Positions 1-12,000 of a stretch of DNA of 64,000 bases are shown one piece after another. Every line of letters starts with the position of its first letter. The stretch's first letter is position 1. Where the stretch lies: contig OZ038509.1 of NCBI GenBank assembly GCA_964036315.1, positions 25,583,205 through 25,647,204 on the forward strand, written 5' to 3'. Source of the DNA: Acanthosepion esculentum (Eukaryota > Mollusca > Cephalopoda > Sepiida > Sepiidae). Made by a program: the position numbers and the translations under genes. The notes below the pieces were generated by a model that was not told the DNA's origin, ran no database searches, and saw nothing but the letters and a program-made list of their open reading frames with translations.

Positions 1-350
1 TTCAGGTGGTTGGATTGTTGAACTGAACCCTTTATTTTGCTCACTGAGGTGGACTGTTCTAGTTCCATGTGCCATGTTTAATGGATGTCAGTTATCTCCT
101 GTTAATTCCCCTCACCAAGTTCTCCACTGCCTTAACCAGGTATTGAACTCACACTCTTTGGGTCCTGTCACTGGATCTAACTAACACCTTTATCCACTGT
201 GACAGGACCCAAAGAGTGAGGGGAATTAACAGGTGACAAAGATGAGGACAATAGTCCGAATAATGTAAATAGTGTACATAATACCTCATCTCAGAAATAT
301 AGACAGATACTGAATGGACCTTAGTTACAGCTTCTGAGAGAGTGCACATA
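1..350. repeat. Dispersed repeat with internal inverted repeat
   Basis: Bases 1-95 are the reverse complement, with mismatches, of about 32,790-32,885, and 98-180 match 32,398-32,480 directly, so this is a dispersed family rearranged at the two sites. Within it, 152-171 is a perfect inverted repeat of 199-218, and 98-115 is the inverted repeat of 216-233, giving a long hairpin. Bases 236-315 resemble one unit of the 98-bp array at 36.35-37.08 kb. A tRNA-like B box (minus strand) lies near 140-150 by analogy with the 32.4-kb copy. The short open frame across it is not coding. Confidence 0.6.
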
Positions 351-540
351 ATTTAATGCAATCAATTTTTTGAACACGACCACCACACTCATACCCTCAG
401 CCATTGTGACTTGTGACTTTATGCTATTACAACCATCAGTGTCTTCAGAACGATTCTGTCTACCCAATTTTCCTCACAAGTTTTGGTTTAACTTATGACT
501 TTACTGATTTTATCAAGAAGTCATCTATTCCCAGACAAAT

Positions 541-640
541 CAACCCTGGTGAGATTTGAACCCAGGTCTCATGAACAGAAAGCACACATTCTAACCTTTT
601 GGACATATGCACATGTTTACATAAACCCCTCACACAAAAT
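541..640 (-). repeat. tRNA-derived SINE head (candidate)
   Basis: Read on the minus strand, 551-563 gives a good pol III B box (GGGTTCAAATCTC) in a T-arm-like setting, about 40 nt downstream of a weaker A-box-like stretch near 595. No complete tRNA cloverleaf is visible, so this is a SINE head or tRNA pseudogene, not a tRNA gene. The flanks (361-540 and 641-1,400) show no other gene; there is a short (GT)n near 710. Confidence 0.4.
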
Positions 641-1411
641 TAACTCACCTGCCCTGGTAGTGAAATAGCTGTTACTATCATTGACAAGGCCCTGATATTT
701 ACTCATATGTGTGTGTGTGTATAGAATGGTCTGTAAAAGGGTGAAACATCAGTTATTTTTTATTTACTTTTGTTAGGAACTATTTTTGCAGATGAGGGTT
801 AGGCTTAATGAGAGAAGAAAGGTTAATTTTTTTCTTTGTTTGATATTTATCAGGTTTGGAACTGTTTTGTGTTCTACAATAAAAGACTTTCAAAAAAGTC
901 TGGTTTTAAAAATACCAAAAAGAACATCTCCAACTGACGGCTTCATACCGACAAAGCTCTATTGATAAAGCCGGCTTTTATGTGCACCATTTCCAAAAAT
1001 GGCTGGAGTGCTTCCCACAGAATCAACACAAATCTCTTCAGAGACAATTGTAAAAGATGCAAAGACAAGGAGGATTCTTCAATTTGTTACCGCATCTGTG
1101 CTCATTAGATGAGACAGAATTGTTTTTCTCCAAAGAAGATTCTACTTCTCAGAGAATGGAACTAATTCAATTACTTCCTGACGTTCAGAAACTTTTAGTT
1201 GTCACTATTTTTATATGTGGAAGCTATTACAAACTGAAATTTTTGTTGAGACTGACAGACCTGTTTTATTTTTTGATGTTAGTATTTTATTCAATTTAGT
1301 TTTGGTTTTCCTTAAGTGAATGAATTATTTTACTCTTCCATCTTTTTCAACTGATAGATTTCAGCATCGTTTCAGTAAATATATTAGTGTGTATCTATGT
1401 AGTGTTTTTTT

Positions 1412-2895
1412 AAGCCCTTTACTCTAAAGCTTATTTCATGGACACATCTAAAGACTATCTATGACTGCATCATATTCTTAATGTTATTATTATTATATGT
1501 AAGGGAAAATGAAAAGATCTTTTTCATTTTTAAAGCCCTTTACTCTAAAGCTTATTTCATGGACACATCTAAAGACTATCTATGACTGCTTCATATTCTT
1601 AATGTTATTATTATTATATGTAAGGGAAAATGAAAAGATCTTTTTCATTTTTTAAGCCCTTTACTCTAAAGCTTATTTCATGGACACATCTAAAGACTAT
1701 CTATGACTGCATCATATTCTTAATGTTATTATTATTATATGTAAGGGAAAATGAAAAGATCTTTTTCATTTTTAAAGCCCTTTACTCTAAAGCTTATTTC
1801 ATGGACACATCTAAAGACTATCTATGACTGCATCATATTCTTAATGTTATTATTATTATATGTAAGGGAAAATGAAAAGATCTTTTTCATTTTTAAAGCC
1901 CTTTACTCTAAAGCTTATTTCATGGACACATCTAAAGACTATCTATGACTGCATCATATTCTTAATGTTATTATTATTATATGTAAGGGAAAATGAAAAG
2001 ATCTTTTTCATTTTTAAAGCCCTTTACTCTAAAGCTTATTTCATGGACACATCTAAAGACTATCTATGACTGCATCATATTCTTAATGTTATTATTATTA
2101 TATGTAAGGGAAAATGAAAAGATCTTTTTCATTTTTTAAGCCCTTTACTCTAAAGCTTATTTCATGGACACATCTAAAGACTATCTATGACTGCATCATA
2201 TTCTTAATGTTATTATTTTTATTATATGTAAGGGAAAATGAAAAGATCTTTTTCATTTTTAAAGCCCTTTACTCTAAAGCTTATTTCATGGACACATCTA
2301 AAGACTATCTATGACTGCATCATATTCTTAATGTTATTATTATTATATGTAAGGGAAAATGAAAAGATCTTTTTCATTTTTAAAGCCCTTTACTCTAAAG
2401 CTTATTTCATGGACACATCTAAAGACTATCTATGACTGCATCATATTCTTAATGTTATTATTATTATATGTAAGGGAAAATGAAAAGATCTTTTTCATTT
2501 TTAAAGCCCTTTACTCTAAAGCTTATTTCATGGACACATCTAAAGACTATCTATGACTGCATCATATTCTTAATGTTATTATTATTATATGTAAGGGAAA
2601 ATGAAAAGATCTTTTTCATTTTTTAAGCCCTTTACTCTAAAGCTTATTTCATGGACACATCTAAAGACTATCTATGACTGCATCATATTCTTAATGTTAT
2701 TATTATTATATGTAAGGGAAAATGAAAAGATCTTTTTCATTTTTAAAGCCCTTTACTCTAAAGCTTATTTCATGGACACATCTAAAGACTATCTATGACT
2801 GCATCATATTCTTAATGTTATTATTATTATATGTAAGGGAAAATGAAAAGATCTTTTTCATTTTTAAAGCCCTTTACTCTAAAGCTTATTTTGTG
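1412..2895. repeat. 121-bp tandem repeat, 12 copies plus a partial
   Basis: Units begin at AAGCCCTTTACTC at 1412, 1533, 1654, 1775, 1896, 2017, 2138, 2262, 2383, 2504, 2625, 2746 and a partial at 2867. The period is 121 bp; the unit starting at 2138 is 124 bp, with three extra bases in its TTA run. Copies are nearly identical. Each contains the near-palindrome AAAAGATCTTTT. A TTTTTTAAGCCC variant marks the units starting at 1654, 2138 and 2625, every fourth unit, which indicates a tetrameric higher-order repeat. The 65-codon open frames that recur every unit span two offset copies (121 is not divisible by 3) and show no coding features. Confidence 0.97.
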
Positions 2896-4740
2896 TACAT
2901 ATTTAAACACTCTAATTTCATAATATTATTATAATTATTATTTTATATTCTAAAGACTATGACTCCCCTATTAATTTTAAAGTGTATCAAAATGTATTTT
3001 TATTTCTTTTATTTTTTACTTTATTTCAAAGTTTATTTTATATGCTCCAGTATTAATATTTTTATTATACACTAATTTTGTGCCTATTGCTTCACTGACA
3101 GCAAAATTATCCACTTTCAAATTTTAAAATGACTTCAAACAGATGCACGTTTTAGCTTGTAGTCTTTTCTTATTTCGCAGAGTTTGTTGCCAGAACAAGA
3201 GCGGAATTACCTCCCCACTATAACACAGATTTCCATTTCAGTTTCAAAATGTGCATGTTTGTTTCTATTTGCATAAGAATATTTTAATTCAATGACTAAC
3301 CAAAAATATCTCTACAAATTTGTTTTAAAATGTGGTGGTCTCATGTAACACGTGGAACTGTACAGCTCCAGAAATGAAGACTACAGATAAGTCAACTTAG
3401 CCAAATATCACTTTCTCTTGTTAAATATAGCCGTTACTGAGAGACATTCATTTCCAAAAACTCTATTAATTCACCCAACACAAACACAAAAAGAAACATT
3501 TTACTACCAACCATGTTACAAGAACTTTCTCACTCTACCAAACTTGTACAACAGAATGCTTTGAATAATAAATACTTCAGATTATTTAGTAGAAATGTCT
3601 CACTGTCGTTGTGATAAATATATTTTGTATTTTACTAACAAAATACAAGAGTCAAGCAAAGGCCCATCATAAAAAAAAGCTCTAAGAATTAATAATATTT
3701 ATTGCTGAATCATATAATTATTTTATTTTGTAGCATTTAAATTTGTTTTTCCTCCAATTTGTTAATTTTATTACTCAGCCCAGGATACAAGTTGTCCAGT
3801 TTGAGTGAGTAGGTAATGTATTATTTCAATGTCTTATTTCAAACTCATTCAAATTGTGTGTGTATGTGTGTGTTTCTGTGTACATTAAATGAGATACATC
3901 TCTCATACACATACATATATACATCACTCACCCATGCAAATCACACATGGAAGGTGTGTGATGGATAGAAAATCAATTCCTCTTTTAGAATAAAGATTAA
4001 TCAGTATGAAAATTATTGGTTTAAGCTGAAGCAGCTTGGGAAGTGGAAAGAAATGAAGCAATCACTGATCGTATAGCTTCAGGATTCTAAGGATGGTGAC
4101 ATTTCCATTGAAATAAAACCTACAAATTGGTGACCATTGGTTTTTCATTATGATACTTTAAAATGCAAAGTAAAGAGGAAATTAACCACTACTGTATATA
4201 TGCATGTCTTTGCTGTGTGTCAGAGTCATTGAAATAATATGTCTATCCTCTCACTCACACTGGACAACTGTTACCCTGGACTGAGAAAAAAAAAATCATC
4301 AAATTGGAGGCAAAAATATTTAAGCCAGGGTCATCAAAAATTCTGTCTAGAGAGTTTTCCATAAGCTTCAAAATTTGGAAATGGGAAAATACTTTTAATT
4401 TACGCCAGTCTCTTCTCCTCCCAGCTATGGGTTGAACAGCAATCAAACTTGGTCCTATAGTCTTAGTGGGCAATCAGTCTACTGAAGAAAGACATGGAAA
4501 CCTACTGTGGGAAAATCTCTGCCTAGTCTATCACAAATCTAAAGAGACGCAATCATCCAAGTGTGTATCATGTATAGCACTTAACTGACTGACCGAATGG
4601 TAAATACAAATATTGAAATTCTGGCAGTTTTGAGGCATTGTTTTTAAGCTGGGCCTCAAAGCCAATAACCCTGCTCTCAAAAAGAACTTTATGTTGTAAC
4701 CTAGGAAAGGTTACTGAATAGTATAATCAAACAAAGGCTA
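2896..4740. other. AT-rich stretch, no gene seen
   Basis: This stretch holds AT-rich sequence with a short GT-rich tract around 3,855-3,885. The only open frame (minus, 4,255-4,473) is short and has no recognisable motif. I see no conserved domain, RNA gene or clear transposon terminus. Confidence 0.5.
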
Positions 4741-4744
4741 GTAA

Positions 4745-4962
4745 TGAACGATAACACTTAGGTCAAGAACAACACATATAAGATTTTCCAGCAGAACGTA
4801 GCATAGTCAACTGCTAAAAGTGAGTCAAGTGAATTCCACAATGAATCTCCAACTGCGGACCAACATACTGTATTTACTACTGTAGTTATGTGAATGGGGA
4901 CATACCCATTATCGTCTGTAGGGACACTACAACAAATTATAAGATGCAATATGTAGAGCAAT
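4745..4962 (-). repeat. Dispersed repeat, paralogue of 50.69-50.98 kb
   Basis: The reverse complement aligns over most of its length with 50,690-50,985. Shared blocks include ATGATAATGG, CAGTTGGAGAT, GTGGAATTCACTTG and ATATGTGTTGTTCTTG. The 50.7-kb copy has extra internal sequence. No coding signal was seen. From 4,963 to about 5,560 there is AT-rich sequence without a recognisable gene. Confidence 0.6.
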
Positions 4963-5675
4963 CTAAAAATAGAGTATTACTTCCATATCTTGACACAGGT
5001 CAGAAGTGTTTACATGGCCTTGCGGGTGATGAATTATTTCTCCACCACTACAACCTCTTTTCCCCCAGATGAAGCATTACAAGCTTATTGCTACTATATT
5101 GATATTCTTTTCCTAATCATGTCAATAGCACCACCGAGACGCAAAGTGTTACCGAGTTAAAGAAGAAGAAAAAAAGAGAAACATTATTAAGGAGTGAGAG
5201 CAATAGAAGAGCAATCAAGAAGACAGTGATTGAGATTGCATTTAAGTTTCAAAGATCAAAGTTGATGGAGAAAGCATGTAGCCGAAAGAGAATTCCACAA
5301 GAGAGAAGTGGGAAAAGAAACTGTTTGCATAGAACTTACATCTTTCTGTTAATAAATGTTTTTGTAAATCACTCCCTTCAGAAGAAAGTGTAATAAACAA
5401 GTCTAGTCTATTGAATTATGTTTTTTATTTACCCTTTAATTCTTTTTATACAATTCTACATTTCTTTTTTTTATATAAATTTTTATGAAAAATCTGTGTA
5501 ATTGATGTCAAGTTGCTGTATTTTGCCAGGCAAAATTGGAAGCGGATGAAGGAGGAAGGATTTTTCATGAATTTTATTTGATAGAAAAAGTAATAAGAAG
5601 AGCTGATCAAGGAGTTCATACAGTGCACTGAATATATACCAAAAATAATAGACTTCTTAAAGATGAAGGAAAATA

Positions 5676-6566
5676 CGAAAGTCAGTCAATAAATAAGGTG
5701 AATTTTTCGGTATAAGGACTTCTAATACAGATAGAAGCTTACTCTTTTTTTATTTTTTTTTGTTTTACTTCTTTTTCACATGGATTTAATTTCTTTTGCA
5801 GATAAAAAAAAAACTTTGTGAGTTTTGGCGATTAACAAAGATGGCCGACCAAGAAGCATGCTCCAGGATTGAACAGCGGTCAGTTATCAAGTTTTTGGTT
5901 GCTGAAGGTTACAAACCAGTTGAAATTCATAGGAGAATGTCAACTGTGTATGGTGCCACATGTTTCAGCCAAAAAAATGTCTACAAGTGGGCTAAACTGT
6001 TTTGATGGAGCAGTGTTGAGGATGAAGACAGGCCTGGGAGGCCTACAGAAGTGAGGCCTCCTGAGGTGATCGAATCAGTCAATGACCTCATTCAGTCTGA
6101 CAGAAGGGTGACAGTGGATGACATTGCAAGGACTTTGAGCTTATCTGTTGGGACAAACGCAGTGGTCATCAGTCAGAAGGAGTCATCTTGCATCATGAAA
6201 ATGCAAGGCCTCACACAGCAGCCCAAACGGTGCAGACCATCAACAAGCTGGGCTGGGAACTGCTCCCTCATCTCCTTTATAGCCCAGACCTAGCCCCTTC
6301 AGACTTTCACCTGTTTGGTCCCTTGAAAGCGTTCACGAGAGGCACAAAGTTTAAAAGTGACGATGAAGTCAAAAGTGTTATGAGCGACTGGCTGTGACAT
6401 CAGTCCAAAGATTTTTACGCTGAGGGAATACGGAAGCTTGTGCACAGATGGGAAAAGTGTGTGACAGTGCTGGGAGACTACGTTAAAAAAAAAAAAAAAG
6501 TAAGCTTCTATATGTATTAGAAGTCCTTATACCGAAAAATTCACCTTATTTTTTGAATGACTCTCG
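5676..6566 (+). mobile_element. Internally deleted mariner element 1
   Basis: The element is bounded by TA target duplications (5,674-5,675 and 6,567-6,568). Its inverted termini are about 55 bp; the left end reads CGAAAGTCAGTCAATAAATA and the right end is its inverse with changes. It is 891 bp, shorter than the usual roughly 1.3 kb, because the middle of the transposase is deleted. The same deletion junction is present in the two copies at 46.0-47.5 kb, so it is an amplified non-autonomous derivative. It sits in purine-rich repeat sequence that continues on the right. Confidence 0.9.
5840..6480 (+). pseudogene. mariner transposase remnant
   Basis: The N-terminal helix-turn-helix region (MADQEACSRIEQ... 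to ...KNVYKWAKLF) starts at 5,840 and ends at a stop after a small deletion near 6,003. The second DNA-binding segment ([21 protein letters not shown]) follows in another frame. The catalytic end then appears in a third frame: HHENARPHTA (the normal second Asp is Glu here), [13 protein letters not shown] with the third Asp, and a stop after MSDWL. The region between the DNA-binding part and the second catalytic residue is missing, so the first Asp is absent. The protein cannot be functional. Confidence 0.88.
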
Positions 6567-6574
6567 TATAATTG

Positions 6575-6710
6575 CATGCGAGAGAGAAGGGAAGGAAATA
6601 AGAGGAAGGGAAGGAAATAAGAGAAAGAGAAGAAGGGAAGGAAATGAGAGAAAGAGAAGAAGGGAAGGAAATGAGAGAAAGAGAAGAAGGGAAGGAAAGG
6701 GGGCCTAACA
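6575..6710. repeat. GA-rich minisatellite
   Basis: A short run of AGAGAAGAAGGGAAGGAAAT-like units follows the mariner right end. It resembles the purine-rich repeats starting at 7.54 kb, so the mariner probably inserted at the left fringe of that block. Confidence 0.7.
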
Positions 6711-6864
6711 TGGAATTAGGCTTTTGGCATATCTGAGCAATTAATGTTAATGTATTTAATATTAATTATATTATTATATTATAATTATATTATTAATAAT
6801 TATTATTATTATATTATAATTATATTATTTAATATTAATCCATGTGTTTAATACCATTAGTTAG

Positions 6865-7370
6865 ATGTTGCATCAGAACACATTAACAGAATATGTCAAA
6901 ATGCATCAGAAAAAAGAGACTTCACTAAATGCTCAGATTGCATTCAGTATTCTCAAACAAGAATGGCTTTTACAAAATGTTCAAAGATTGCAGCCTATAT
7001 GCACCAGCAAAAATAGAGTGCATTCTACATGCACCTGCAAACACAGAAATTACAACGTGTTCCAGATTGCAACAAATGTGCACCAGAAATTATAGATTTT
7101 GAAAGAGATTCACAGAGTGCAGTCTATATGCATCTACAAACACAGGATTTACAGGATGTTCAAGATTACATCAAATATGCATCAACAAGAAAATATTTTG
7201 CAAGGTGTGTACAGACATTATTCAATATGGAGCATAAAACTGATCAGATTTCTCAAGGCGTTCACACAGTGCACTGAATATACAACAAAAATAATAGACT
7301 TCTTAAAATGTTCCCAGGGTGCATTCAATATATACCAACAAGAATAGACATTTTCAGAGTACATATATTT
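6865..7370. repeat. Degenerate tandem repeat
   Basis: About seven diverged units of roughly 60-75 bp share words such as ATGCACC, CAAACACAG, ATTGCA and GTGCATTC. The end of the stretch (CACAGTGCACTGAATATA near 7,265) matches 5,620-5,640 just left of mariner 1, so these flanks were related before insertion. Short open frames across it (6,865-7,347) reflect the repeats and are not genes. Confidence 0.5.
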
Positions 7371-7539
7371 GCATGACCCTGCTTGTAATGAAGTGTTAAA
7401 ATCAATAGCTGGTCACGTGACTTTTGGCCTCATAACTAAGAGAAAGCTCTCAGAATTTTATTTGATAGAAAAACGAGATAAGTAAGAAGAAGAGCTGATC
7501 ATTTAGCAGCAAGATTAAAGATGAAGGAAAATAGAAAGG

Positions 7540-9090
7540 AAATGTCGTGAGAGATAAAGAAGGAAAGGAGGAGAAAAAAGAGGAAGATATGGTAACTGGA
7601 GGGAAGGAAATGGGAGTGAGAGAGAGAAGAAACAGAAAAAGACAAAGTAAGAGAAGAAGCAAATGAGAAAGAGGGAAGGGAGGAGGAGAAAAATAAGGAA
7701 AGGAAAATGAGAGAGAAGAAGGAAAGGAAAATGAGAGAGAAGAAGAAGGAAAGGAAAATGAGAGAGAAGAAGAAGGAAAGGAAAATGAGAGAGAGAAGAA
7801 GGAAAGGAAAATGAGAGAGAGAAGAAGAAAAGGAAATAAGAGAAAGAGAAGGAGGGAAGGAAAATGAGAGAGAGAGAATAAGGGAAGGAAAATGAAAGAA
7901 AGAGAAGAAAAGCAGGAAAATGAGAGAAAGAGAATAAGGGAAGGAAAATGAGAGAAAGAGAAGAAGGGAAGGAAAATGAGAGAAAGAGAAGAAGGGAAGG
8001 AAAATGAGAGAAAGAGAAGAAGGGAAGGAAAATGAGAGAAAGAGAAGAAGGGAAGGAAAATGAGAGAAAGAGAAGAAGGGAAGGAAAATGAGAGAAAGAG
8101 AAGAAGGGAAGGAAAATGAGAGAAAGAGAAGAAGGGAGGGAAAATGATAGAAAGAGAAGAGAGGGAGGGAAAATGAGAGAAAGAGAAGGGAGGGAGGGAA
8201 AATGAGAGAAAGAGAAGGGAGGGAGGGAAAATGAGAGAGAGAAGAAGGGAGGGAAAATGAGAGAGAGAAGAAGTGAGGGAAAATGAGAGAGAGTATAAGG
8301 GAGGAAAAATGAGAGAAAGAAGAAGGGAGGGAAAATGAGAGAGAGAAGAAGGGAGGGAAAATGAGAGAGAGAAGAAGGGAGGGAAAATGAGAGAGAGAAG
8401 AAGGGAGGGAAAATGAGAGAGAGAAGAAGGGAGGGAAAATGAGAGAGAGTATAATGGAGGGAAAATGAGAGAAAGAGAAGAAGGGAGGGAAAATGAGAGA
8501 AAGAAGAAGGGAGGGAAAATGAGAGAGAGAAGAAGGGAGGGAAAATGAGAGAGAGAATAAGGAATGGGAAGGAAATAAGAGAAAGAGAAAAAGGGAAGGA
8601 AATAAGAGAAAGAGAAGAAAGGAAAGAAATAAGAGAAAGAGAAGAAACAAGGAAGAAATTAATGTAAGAGAAGGAAAGAAATACAAAGATGAAGAGGAAG
8701 GAAAAAGATGGATATAGTTGGAAGAGCAGAAGAAAACACAAAACTGAAGGAAAAGAAAGAGGTTAAGAAAAAGAGTAAGATGAGGAAGAAGCAATGAAGG
8801 AATTACAACAAGAAGAAAAAGATGTTGCAGAGGAAGCGGAGAAAATGAGAGAGAGATGGGGATGAAAATAAGAAGAGAAAGTAAGATAAGTATTTGAAAT
8901 GAATTGGAAGTGGAGGAAGGAGGAACATGGGGTAGAAGGTTTAAAAGAAATGAAAGAGGGGGAGAAGGAAATGAAAAAATGAAAGAAAGGGGACAAAAGA
9001 GATGAAGAAGAATGAATAGGGAGGGACATGATGAGTAAAGAGAAGATAATGCAGAAAAGTAAAGGAAATGAGAGAGAGAGCAAGTGGAGG
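7540..9090. repeat. Purine-rich minisatellite, about 28-bp unit
   Basis: The top strand is nearly all A and G. Around 7,900-8,110 the unit GGAAGGAAAATGAGAGAAAG plus AGAAG recurs every 28 bp. Related units of about 24-29 bp extend from 7,680 to 8,650. From 8,650 to 9,090 the sequence stays purine-rich but loses clear periodicity. The long minus-strand frames here are pyrimidine-strand artefacts rich in Ser, Phe, Leu and Pro. Confidence 0.85.
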
Positions 9091-12000
9091 AGAAGAAAGA
9101 GGATAATGGGATTGGATGGGATGAAGAAAAAACATGAAAGAGAGAGAAGATGAAAAAGAAGCAGAAGAGAAGGAAATGAAATGGGAAGGAAGAGAAAAAG
9201 AAAGAGGATAATGGGATGGGATGGAATGAAGAAAAAACATGAAAGAGAGAGAGGATGAAAAAGAAGTAGAAGAGAAGGAAATGAAATGGGAAGGAAGAGG
9301 AAAAGGAAGAGGATAATGGGATTGGATGGAATGAAGAAAAAACATGAAAGAGAGAGTATGAAAAAGAAGTAGAAGAGAAGGAAATGAAATGGGAAGGAAG
9401 AGGAAAAGGAAGAGGATAATGGGATTGGATGGAATGAAGAAAAAACATGAAAGAGAGAGGATGAAAAAGAAGTAGAAGAGAAGGAAATGAAATGGGAAGG
9501 AAGAGGAAAAGAAAGAGGATAATGGGATTGGATGGAATGAAGAAAAAACATGAAAGAGAGAGAGGATGAAAAAGAAGTAGAAGAGAAGGAAATGAAATGG
9601 GAAGGAAGAGGAAAAGAAAGAGGATAATGGGATTGGATGGGATGAAGAAAAAACATGAAAGAGAGAGAGGATGAAAAAGAAGTAGAAGAGAAGGAAATGA
9701 AATGGGAAAGAAGAGGAAAAGAAAGAGGATAATGGGATTGGATGGAATGAAGAAAAAACATGAAAGAGAGAGAGGATGAAAAAGAAGTAGAAGAGAAGGA
9801 AATGAAATGGGAAGGAAGAGGAAAAGAAAGAGGATAATGGGATTGGATGGAATGAAGAAAAAACATGAAAGAGAGAGAGGATGAAAAAGAAGCAGAAGAG
9901 AAGGAAATGAAATGGGAAGGAAGAGGAAAAGAAAGAGGATAATGGGATTGGATGGAATGAAGAAAAAACATGAAAGAGAGAGAGGATGAAAAAGAAGCAG
10001 AAGAGAAGGAAATGAAATGGGAAGGAAGAGGAAAAGAAAGAGGATAATGGGATTGGATGGAATGAAGAAAAAACATGAAAGAGAGAGAGGATGAAAAAGA
10101 AGTAGAAGAGAAGGAAATGAAATGGGAAGGAAGAGGAAAAGAAAGAGGATAATGGGATTGGATGGAATGAAGAAAAAACATGAAAGAGAGAGGATGAAAA
10201 AGAAGTAGAAGAGAAGGAAATGAAATGGGAAGGAAGAGGAAAAGAAAGAGGATAATGGGATTGGATGGAATGAAGAAAAAACATGAAAGAGAGAGGATGA
10301 AAAAGAAGCAGAAGAGAAGGAAATGAAAGGGGAAGGAAGAGGAAAAGAAGGAGGATAATGGGATTGGATGGAATGAAGAAAAAACATGAAAGAGAGATAG
10401 GATGAAAAAGAAGTAGAAGAGAAGGAAATGAAATGGGAAGGAAGAGGAAAAGAAAGAGGATAATGGGATTGGATGGGATGAAGAAAAAACATGAAAGAGA
10501 GAGAGGATGAAAAAGAAGTAGAAGAGAAGGAAATGAAAGGGGAAGGAAGAGGAAAAGAAAGAGGATAATGGGATTGGATGGAATGAAGTAAAAACATGAA
10601 GGAGAGAGAGGATGAAAAAGAAGTAGAAGAGAAGAAAATGAAAGGGGAAGGAAGAGGAAAAGAAAGAGGATAATGGGATTGGATGGAATGAAGAAAAAAC
10701 ATGAAAGAGAGAGAGGATGAAAAAGAAGTAGAAGAGAAGGAAATGAAATGGGAAGGAAGAGGAAAAGAAAGGATAATGGGATTGGATGGAATGAAGAAAA
10801 AACATGAAAGAGAGAGAGGATGAAAAAGAAGTAGAAGAGAAGGAAATGAAATGGGAAGGAAGAGGAAAAGAAAGAGGATAATGGGATTGGATGGAATGAA
10901 GAAAAAACATGAAAGAGAGAGAGAGGATGAAAAAGAAGTAGAAGAGAAGGAAATGAAATGGGAAGGAAGAGGAAAAGAAAGAGGATAATGGGATTGGATG
11001 GAATGAAGAAAAAACATGAAAGAGAGAGAGGATGAAAAAGAAGTAGAAGAGAAGGAAATGAAATGGGAAGGAAGAGGAAAAGAAAGAGGATAATGGGATT
11101 GGATGGAATGAAGAAAAAACATGAAAGAGAGAGAGGATGAAAAAGAAGTAGAAGAGAAGGAAATGAAATGGGAAGGAAGAGGAAAAGAAAGAGGATAATG
11201 GGATTGGATGGGTTGAAGAAAAAACATGAAAGAGAGAGAGGATGAAAAAGAAGTAGAAGAGAAGGAAATGAAAGGGGAAGGAAGAGGAAAAGAAAGAGGA
11301 TAATGGGATTGGATGGAATGAAGAAAAAACATGAAAGAGAGAGAGGATGAAAAAGAAGTAGAAGAGAAGAAAATGAAATGGGAAGGAAGAGGAAAAGAAA
11401 GAGGATAATGGGATTGGATGGGATGAAGGAAAAACATGAAAGAGAGAGAGGATGAAAAAGAAGTAGAAGAGAAGGAAATAAAAGGGAAAGGGAAAGAAAA
11501 AGAAAGAGGATAATGGGATTGGATGGGATGAAGAAAAAACATGAAAGAGAGAGAGGATGAAAAAGAAGTAGAAGAGAAGGAAATGAAATGGGAAGGAAGA
11601 GGAAAAGAAAGAGGATAATGGGATTGGATGGGATGAAGAAAAAAACATGAAAGAGAGAGAAGATGAAAAAGAAGCAGAAGAGAAGGAAATGAAATGGGAA
11701 GGAAGAGGAAAAGAAAGAGGATAATGGGATTGTATGGAATGAAGAAAAAACATGAAAGAGAGAGAGGATGAAAAAGAAGCAGAAGAGAAGGAAATGAAAT
11801 GGGAAGGAAGAGGAAAAGAAAGAGGATAATGGGATTGGATGGGATGAAGAAAAAACATGAAAGAGAGAGAGGATGAAAAAGAAGCAGAAGAGAAGGAAAT
11901 GAAATGGGAAGGAAGAGGAAAAGAAAGAGGATAATGGGATTGGATGGAATGAAGAAAAAACATGAAAGAGAGAGAGGATGAAAAAGAAGTAGAAGAGAAG

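Noticed and set aside
551..563. Functional tRNA gene
   Set aside because: Only the T-arm/B-box region is convincing; acceptor and anticodon arms cannot be folded. The same applies to B boxes at 27,058, 32,293 and 32,434.
1630..2934. Repeated 65-codon ORFs
   Set aside because: Each reads across two 121-bp units in different phases, so the recurrence reflects the repeat and not a gene family.
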